From NCBI GenBank assembly GCA_905215815.1, contig CAJMRN010000032.1, positions 1-20,220 on the forward strand: DNA of 20,220 nucleotides, given 5' to 3'. The translations under genes were made by a program, and so were the position numbers. This stretch comes from an uncultured bacterium (GTDB lineage: Bacteria; Actinomycetota; Coriobacteriia; Coriobacteriales; Coriobacteriaceae). A model generated the notes under the pieces. The model saw only the letters and a list, made by a program, of their open reading frames with translations. It was not told the DNA's origin and ran no database searches. Position 1 is the first letter of the stretch. Each line of letters opens with the position of its first letter. This document shows positions 15,398-20,220 of the stretch, in pieces.

Positions 15398-16060
15398 ATG
15401 GGCAACAACACAGCAGGTACCTCTGTAGTCAATGCCGTCCCCGCATCCGATAGCGCGGCAAAGCGCCTGACGGGCGACGAACGCCGTCGCGAGATCCTCG
15501 ATGCCGTGCGCACCGTAAGCTCCGAGCTGGGCGTATCCCACCTATCGGTATCGGCCGTGACCAAGCGAGCCGGCTGCACGCGCTCGCTGTTCTACCACTA
15601 CTTTGCCGATATGGACGCCGCCGTCACCGCTGTTATGGACGAGGCGATCGACGGCTTTATCTCCGAACTCGAGCAGTGGAACGCCGGCCGCACCGTCGGC
15701 GATATCGAGGGCGCGCTCGACACCGTCGCCCCGCTCTTTAAGCGTCTGGTCGCCAGCGGCCACGAACTGCCGAGTACGCTCACCTCAAGCAGCGGCGCGC
15801 TCTACGGCGGCTTTTTGCACAACGTGGTTCAGCGCGTGGCGCAGTATATCTGCGACACCACCGTGGTGGACTTTGTCGCCCATCATGAGCTACGCATCAA
15901 CCATGTCTACGAGACGTTCTACACCCTCATCATGGGGTTGTTGATGTATATCCGCACGCACCCCGATGTGCCCGACGAAACGGTCAAGGAAATCATCGCC
16001 TCGACACTCCACATCGAGAGCTATACCGCCAAGTATCCGGAGCGCAAGCCCCAGAACTGA
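15398..16060 (+). CDS. TetR/AcrR-family transcriptional regulator
   Basis: This 220-residue protein has an N-terminal TetR DNA-binding domain at about residues 27-75. It contains the helix-turn-helix segment VSAVTKRAGCTRSLFYHYF, whose end is the usual TetR signature of a small residue followed by a Phe/Tyr-rich YHYF. The C-terminal two thirds would form the ligand-binding and dimer domain, and the ligand cannot be predicted. The gene diverges from the Fe-S oxidoreductase and is followed by a membrane-protein gene 63 bases later. Two palindromes in the divergent region are the likely operators, so it probably controls both directions. The ATG at 15398 is preceded by a weak AAAGGCGG site. A GCCCGCG / CGCGGGC hairpin lies between this gene and the next (16078-16105). 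Confidence 0.9.
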   Translation: MGNNTAGTSVVNAVPASDSAAKRLTGDERRREILDAVRTVSSELGVSHLSVSAVTKRAGCTRSLFYHYFADMDAAVTAVMDEAIDGFISELEQWNAGRTVGDIEGALDTVAPLFKRLVASGHELPSTLTSSSGALYGGFLHNVVQRVAQYICDTTVVDFVAHHELRINHVYETFYTLIMGLLMYIRTHPDVPDETVKEIIASTLHIESYTAKYPERKPQN

Positions 16061-16123
16061 CGACATTTGGCCAAACTGCCCGCGATCAGAAGAGGGGCCG
16101 CGGGCGTGTGAAAGGAGAGCAGC

Positions 16124-17131
16124 ATGCTGTTCGATGTTTGGGGTAGCGATACCCTTATCCACTGGGCCGGCTGGGCCATGGTCTTTATTGGCCTGATCGT
16201 GCTCAACGAAGTCGGCCGCCGCACCAAGCTGGGCGCGGCAATCATCTTTGGCGTGGCTCCGCTGGCCATGACCATCTACTGCGTCGCCATCGCCATCGGC
16301 GTCTCACAGGGTGCCGAGTGGGCGCTCACCAACCCCACCCATGTGTACCAGAACAGCTGGTTCCACTACGCCAAGGTATACGCGGCGCTCGCCGGTTGCT
16401 GGGGCTTCATTGCCATTAAGTACCAGTGGGGAAAGATCGGCAAGGCGCATTGGTTCCGCGCGTGGCCGTTTGTGATCGTCGCCATCAACATCATGATCGC
16501 CGTCGTGTCCGACTTCGAGAGCGCCTATCACTTCTTTGTCCTGGGCCAGTCCACTTGGGTCACCTCCGAGGGCGCCACGCAGCTGGCCGGCTGGAACAAC
16601 GTGTTCAACGGCATCGCCGGTATCATCAACATCTTCTGCATGACCGGTTGGTGGAGCGTCTACGCCTCCGAGGATCAGACCGACATGCTGTGGCCCGATA
16701 TGACCTGGGTCTACATCATCGCCTACGATATCTGGAACTTCTGCTACACCTACAACTGCCTGCCCACCCACTCCTGGTTCTGCGGCTTTGCGCTGCTGCT
16801 GGCGCCCACCGTCGCCGCCTTTATCTGGAACAAGGGCGGCTGGATCCAGAACCGCGCCTTTACGCTTGCTATTTGGTGCATGTTTGCCCAGGTGTTCCCG
16901 TACTTCCAGGAGGAGTCCATCTTTGTGACCCACTCCACGCTCGACCCCGGCGCCGCTACCGCGATCTCGATCGCCGCACTGGTCGCCAACGTCGCCGCGA
17001 TCATCTACATCGCCTACCGCGCCAAGAAGCTCGGCCGCAATCCCTACAAGCAGGATGTCTTTGAGGGCACCAGCGATTGGGAGAAGGCTACCGCTCGCCG
17101 CGCCAAGGTTGATTACGCACACGCCGAGTAA
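16124..17131 (+). CDS. Polytopic membrane protein, probably DUF5692 family
   Basis: This 335-residue integral membrane protein has about nine hydrophobic segments, near residues 11-29, 36-60, 80-100, 110-130, 158-175, 193-212, 218-235, 244-262 and 275-297. It is rich in Trp, Tyr and Phe, for example WFHYAKVYAALAGCWGF, DIWNFCYTYN and SWFCGFALLLAPT. The C-terminal tail is charged and cytoplasmic-looking. From recall it resembles DUF5692, a family of unknown function seen in Coriobacteriia next to TetR regulators; this could not be confirmed here. The start has an AAAGGAGA site. It lies 63 bases downstream of tetR and likely shares its transcript. Transport of a TetR ligand or a membrane redox role are both possible; neither is shown. 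A strong terminator follows. Confidence 0.8.
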   Translation: MLFDVWGSDTLIHWAGWAMVFIGLIVLNEVGRRTKLGAAIIFGVAPLAMTIYCVAIAIGVSQGAEWALTNPTHVYQNSWFHYAKVYAALAGCWGFIAIKYQWGKIGKAHWFRAWPFVIVAINIMIAVVSDFESAYHFFVLGQSTWVTSEGATQLAGWNNVFNGIAGIINIFCMTGWWSVYASEDQTDMLWPDMTWVYIIAYDIWNFCYTYNCLPTHSWFCGFALLLAPTVAAFIWNKGGWIQNRAFTLAIWCMFAQVFPYFQEESIFVTHSTLDPGAATAISIAALVANVAAIIYIAYRAKKLGRNPYKQDVFEGTSDWEKATARRAKVDYAHAE

Positions 17132-17202
17132 CGCGCCTGACGCAGACATCGCTTGAGCGCGAAGCAGCATAGCCGGCTCCGCGCAACTCAACGCATTGCA
17201 GA

Positions 17203-17242
17203 GCCCCCGGAATGTGATTCGTTCGCGTTCCGGGGGCCTTTT
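17203..17242 (+). terminator. Intrinsic terminator after the tetR-membrane protein unit
   Basis: A 10-bp perfect stem (17203-17212 with 17228-17237, GCCCCCGGAA) closes a 15-base loop and is followed by CTTTTG. It lies 71 bases past the stop of the membrane-protein gene and separates it from the next plus-strand gene. Confidence 0.8.
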
Positions 17243-17364
17243 GCTGCCGCGAGGATGCGGCCGAACGATGCGCTCGAGTTAAATCGGATCTTATATTTCG
17301 CACGCGCTTTATATGGCTCCATTTTTGGGTACAGTGTTGTCCCGATATTGAGCTTGGGGGATAT

Positions 17365-18861
17365 ATGAAAGATGAGACGATGGGCCAAGAGGATGCGGCC
17401 CAAGATGCAGAAGCTTGCGCTGAGGCCTTGGAGAGCTTAGACCGGATTTCACTCGATGAGATTGCGTTTGACGATTCGGGCGTTGATGTGCAGGATGAGT
17501 CGGAAGCCGAGGCACAGTCCGATGATCAGGACGCAGACGACGTTGAGCCTGCCGAGGATGAGGCAAATCACGAAGACACCGAAAGCGAGACCGGCAACCA
17601 ACCCGAATCCGACATGGGCGAGGAAACCGTCTTGCTCGACAGCTTACCGGCCGAGGATTCGCTGACTCGCGAGCTTCCTGGCCTGGGTTCCGCACCAGCC
17701 GTGGATGAGACCATCGCCATGGGCGATATTCCCCTGCCGTCCGTTCCCTCGGCACACGAAGCCGAGGTCCGCCATCGCAAGATGTCTCCCAAGCGCCGCA
17801 ATCTGATGGTCGCCGGCATCGTGGCCGTCGCGCTCGTCGCCGGCGGTGCAGGCTATGCTGCCTGGAACGGATATCAGCAAGAGCAGGCTGCCGCTGTCGC
17901 CGCCAATGCCCACACGATGATGTCAGTGCAGATTGGCGTGCATGCCGCGGGCCTCGACTGTTCCACCGGCTCCAAGATTCCCGTACAGGTGAGCGGTCAG
18001 GACGCTGATGGCTCCTCCGTGAGCGAAACGCTCTATGTTGACGAGCACGGCCGCGGCATCAAACTGCTGCCCGGCGATTACACGCTCTCCATCGCTGCCT
18101 CCCCCATCGCGGCCGACGGCACCATCTATACCGTCCCAACCACCAAGACGCAGGTCACCGTTAAGAGCGATGGACAGGATTTAAGTGCCCAGGCCACCTT
18201 TAAGCTCAAAGTGCCTTCGGCCGACACGGTGACTGACGACCAGATCGATGCCGCCGCCAAGTATGCCGAGGAGGGCGGTGCGAGCTCCGCCGCGGCTGCC
18301 AAAGTGCTCCAGCAGGCAGCAACCGCGCGGCGCGACGCCGCCGTCAATGCCGTGAGCGCGCAAAAGGCACAGGCGTCCCGTGATGCTGACGCTCGCCACA
18401 AGGCAACCGACCTCTACCAGCTCGATATTCCCGTCGAGTGGTACGGCAAGGTCGCAACTTGGCAAAACGGAAGCACGCTATGCATCTATCTGGGCGACGA
18501 CGCCAATACGCCGCTCGTGACGCTCGTCGCGGTGCGCGAGGGCGAGAGCTTTACGCCCGATGAAGGCGATACGGTTTTGGGCGCGGCCAATCTAGGCAAC
18601 GGTTATACCGTCTACGCCAGCGGCCCCGTCTATCCGTACGTGGTGCCCCAGACCATCAACGGACAGACGCAGAACCCCGTGTCAACCTACCCCATGGACA
18701 CGGCCATTGAGCTTGTCGAGCTTACGACCGGCAACCGCTATACCTATAGCCAGATCAAGAACGTGCTGGTCGGCAAAGACGGCAAGGCCGACGCCGCCGC
18801 CAAACTCGAGACCGACTACCTCGCCCAGATTCTCCTGCCGAGCATCAAAGCCCAGGACTAG
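17365..18861 (+). CDS. Bitopic membrane protein with acidic cytoplasmic tail, function unknown
   Basis: I do not recognise this 498-residue protein. Residues 1 to about 130 are strongly acidic and low-complexity, followed by a basic stretch (HRKMSPKRRN) and one membrane helix at about 147-166. By the positive-inside rule the acidic tail is cytoplasmic. The outer part has a beta-rich-looking region (about 175-275), an Ala/Lys-rich probable coiled coil (about 280-340) and a C-terminal domain (about 345-498). The tail contains EETVLLD and DETIAMGD, which look like possible phosphothreonine sites for a PASTA-type kinase read by FHA domains; this is speculation. The ATG at 17365 follows GGGGGATAT. 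It has its own transcription unit between the terminator at 17242 and the palindromic repeat at 18903. Confidence 0.8.
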   Translation: MKDETMGQEDAAQDAEACAEALESLDRISLDEIAFDDSGVDVQDESEAEAQSDDQDADDVEPAEDEANHEDTESETGNQPESDMGEETVLLDSLPAEDSLTRELPGLGSAPAVDETIAMGDIPLPSVPSAHEAEVRHRKMSPKRRNLMVAGIVAVALVAGGAGYAAWNGYQQEQAAAVAANAHTMMSVQIGVHAAGLDCSTGSKIPVQVSGQDADGSSVSETLYVDEHGRGIKLLPGDYTLSIAASPIAADGTIYTVPTTKTQVTVKSDGQDLSAQATFKLKVPSADTVTDDQIDAAAKYAEEGGASSAAAAKVLQQAATARRDAAVNAVSAQKAQASRDADARHKATDLYQLDIPVEWYGKVATWQNGSTLCIYLGDDANTPLVTLVAVREGESFTPDEGDTVLGAANLGNGYTVYASGPVYPYVVPQTINGQTQNPVSTYPMDTAIELVELTTGNRYTYSQIKNVLVGKDGKADAAAKLETDYLAQILLPSIKAQD

Positions 18862-18902
18862 CCAGCCCGAAGACAGCCGCCCAACACCCACATCCCCAAC
18901 GC

Positions 18903-18969
18903 AGTTGCGGTGAAATAGGGACTGTTTTTGCTGGTCAAACCGCAAAACAGTCCCTATTTCACCGCAACT
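18903..18969. repeat. Long perfect palindromic repeat of the AGTTGCGGTG family (copy 3)
   Basis: Perfect 26-bp arms (18903-18928 and 18944-18969) enclose a 15-base loop. The outer end begins AGTTGCGGTGAAATAGGGAC and matches copy 2 over 19 bases at the right end. It sits between two convergent genes, 41 bases past one stop and 24 bases before the other. There is no T tract on either side, so it is not a classical terminator, although such a hairpin could still stabilise the 3' ends of both messages. Confidence 0.92.
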
Positions 18970-18993
18970 TATTCGTGGCCTTTTGGGTGGTAC

Positions 18994-19197
18994 TTAGCGC
19001 CAGGGGTCGGCTTCGAACAGCGGCTCGCGCTCGGGGCGGCGATCGCTGTAGGGATCGTAACCGTCATCGTCCTCGTTCTCGGCGCGGATATAGGGGTCGC
19101 GCGGCTTGGGCGCGGGTTTGGGAGAAGCCTTCGGTGCGACCGGCGCGACGGGCGCCGCCTCAGCCGCCGGTGCGTTCGTCTTGTTCTCGTCTTTCAT
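18994..19197 (-). CDS. Small Pro/Ala-rich, probably disordered protein
   Basis: The product is a 67-residue protein of unknown function. The first half is Ala/Pro/Lys-rich with repeated APVAP and PKP motifs. The second half is charged and contains DPYIRAEN, DPYSDRR and a C-terminal DPWR. No membrane segment or signal peptide is seen, so it is probably cytoplasmic and disordered. The ATG at 19197 is chosen because AAGGAG ends eight bases upstream; the ATG at 19203 is only two bases from that site, and frames starting further upstream lack support. It is a separate transcript downstream of the clpB terminator. The strong ribosome site supports a real gene. Confidence 0.6.
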   Translation of the reverse strand: MKDENKTNAPAAEAAPVAPVAPKASPKPAPKPRDPYIRAENEDDDGYDPYSDRRPEREPLFEADPWR

Positions 19198-19249
19198 CTG
19201 CATAGCTCCTTGCCATGTGCTCATGTTCAACACCATCGATTGTCGCACG

Positions 19250-19286
19250 AAAAAGGGCGGCGGACCCAATCGGATCCGCCGCCCTT
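19250..19286 (-). terminator. Intrinsic terminator after clpB
   Basis: On the minus strand a 12-bp perfect stem (plus 19253-19264 with 19275-19286, AAGGGCGGCGGA) closes a ten-base loop and runs into a five-T tract. It lies 43 bases past the clpB stop. Confidence 0.9.
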
Positions 19287-19329
19287 GGCGTTCGGCTCAA
19301 AAGGCAGATTTTAAGGCATGGCCCAAAAC

Positions 19330-20220
19330 CTACTCGGCGTCGGGGACCTCGTAGGTGGCCGCCGGCGTGTTGTCGCACACGACGGTAAAGCCGCCGTCCT
19401 TGTCGACATCGACCGTCACCTGATCGCCCTCACGCACCGTGCCATCGATGATAGCGGCGGCGATGGCATCCACGACCTCGCGCTGAACCAGACGCTTGAG
19501 CGGACGGGCGCCAAAGACCGGGTCCAAGCCGCCCACGGCGAGCATCTGCTTGGCCGCCGGGGTGATGGCAAGCGTCATGCGCTCCTTGGCCAGACGCGCG
19601 CGGACGTCGGCGAGCTGGATGTCGACGATCTTCTCGATCTGCGCCATGCCGAGCGGATGGAACACCACGATATCGTCGATACGGTTGAGAAACTCGGGGC
19701 GGAAGGTCTGAGCCATGGCCGCGTCGACCTGATGGCGCATCTCCTCCTCGTCCTTGCCGGAAAGCTCAGCGATAGCCTTGGAGCCCACGTTAGACGTCAT
19801 GATGATAATCGTGTTCTTGAAGGACACCTGACGACCCTGGCCATCGGTCAGACGGCCGTCGTCGAGCACCTGCAACAGCACGTTGAAGACATCAGGATGA
19901 GCCTTCTCCATCTCGTCGAGCAAGATTACGGAGTACGGGCGACGGCGCACGGCCTCGGTGAGCTGGCCGCCCTCGTCGTAGCCCACGTATCCCGGGGGCG
20001 CACCGATCAGACGCTGGACGCTGAACTTCTCCATGTATTCGGACATGTCGATACGCACGAGCGCGCGCTCGTCATCGAACAGGCACTCGGCCAGCGCCTT
20101 GGCGAGCTCGGTCTTGCCCACGCCGGTGGGACCCAGGAAGAAGAAGCTTCCGATGGGCTTGTCCGGATCGGAGAGGCCCGCACGGCTGCGGCGCACAGCT
20201 GCGGCGACGGCGGAGACGGC
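19330..20220 (-). CDS. clpB: ClpB disaggregase, C-terminal part, 5' end outside the window
   Basis: The reading frame is open to the right edge; 296 codons plus the stop are visible. They cover the second AAA+ module of a Hsp100 chaperone, which rescues aggregated proteins with DnaK. Walker A is GPTGVGKT and Walker B is VILLDEMEKAHPDV. The pore-loop segment GYVGYDEGGQLTEAVRRRPY, sensor 1 TSNVGS, the arginine-finger region FRPEFLNRIDD and sensor 2 GARPLKR are all present. RRSRAGLSDPDKPIGSF and DGRLTDGQGR fit ClpB better than ClpC. The coiled-coil middle domain that would settle this lies outside the window. The C-terminus is short and acidic, without a ClpP-binding loop visible in this part. 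A terminator follows the gene. Confidence 0.93.
   Translation of the reverse strand, partial: AVSAVAAAVRRSRAGLSDPDKPIGSFFFLGPTGVGKTELAKALAECLFDDERALVRIDMSEYMEKFSVQRLIGAPPGYVGYDEGGQLTEAVRRRPYSVILLDEMEKAHPDVFNVLLQVLDDGRLTDGQGRQVSFKNTIIIMTSNVGSKAIAELSGKDEEEMRHQVDAAMAQTFRPEFLNRIDDIVVFHPLGMAQIEKIVDIQLADVRARLAKERMTLAITPAAKQMLAVGGLDPVFGARPLKRLVQREVVDAIAAAIIDGTVREGDQVTVDVDKDGGFTVVCDNTPAATYEVPDAE

Noticed and set aside
15209..15541. N-terminal extension of the oxidoreductase frame
   Set aside because: It would cross the divergent promoter and operator region and the tetR start. The ATG at 15208 has a good ribosome site.

Overview
The window looks like chromosomal DNA from a high-GC Gram-positive of the Coriobacteriia, most likely a Collinsella. 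The evidence is the actinobacterial FHA / PP2C / SEDS-PBP / PASTA-kinase gene order, a Man-family PTS operon, an Fe-S flavoprotein with a TetR regulator and a membrane protein resembling DUF5692, and the base composition. This placement is inference from gene content and recall of family distribution, not from a database search.

Region 1 (1-7733, + strand) is one cell-wall growth and signalling cluster. It holds the C-terminal end of an FhaA-like protein, a membrane-anchored FHA protein, a PP2C phosphatase, a single polypeptide that fuses a SEDS glycosyltransferase (RodA/FtsW type) to a class B penicillin-binding protein, and a Ser/Thr kinase with four PASTA repeats. This matches the mycobacterial fhaA-fhaB-pstP-rodA-pbpA-pknA-pknB order, but rodA and pbpA are one gene and only one kinase is present. 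Kinase and phosphatase would set the phosphorylation state of FHA-bound partners, and the fusion enzyme would polymerise and cross-link peptidoglycan. A strong intrinsic terminator closes the cluster at about 7786-7824.

Region 2 (7860-8283) carries tRNA-Arg(CCU) on the minus strand with its own terminator. Next to it is a non-coding block of about 61-62-bp tandem units built from a 15-bp motif in alternating orientation.

Region 3 (8284-11660, minus strand) is a mannose-family PTS operon: EIIAB, EIIC, EIID and a DUF956 (ManO-like) protein. A strong hairpin with a T tract lies between EIID and ManO, and two tandem -10-like boxes lie upstream of EIIAB. An AT-rich gene-free stretch follows, ending in a palindromic repeat.

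Region 4 (11972-17240) holds hypA and a 925-residue multi-cluster Fe-S/FAD oxidoreductase on the minus strand. They diverge from a TetR regulator and a nine-helix membrane protein on the plus strand. Two TTGAC-N5-GTCAA palindromes sit in the divergent intergenic region and are candidate TetR operators.

Region 5 (17365-20220) holds an unidentified bitopic membrane protein with an acidic cytoplasmic tail, a long perfect palindromic repeat, a 67-residue disordered-looking protein, and the C-terminal part of clpB, which runs off the window.

The most notable points are the SEDS-PBP fusion, a dispersed palindromic repeat family sharing the terminus AGTTGCGGTG (three sites), the alternating-motif tandem array, and the TetR / oxidoreductase / membrane-protein locus.
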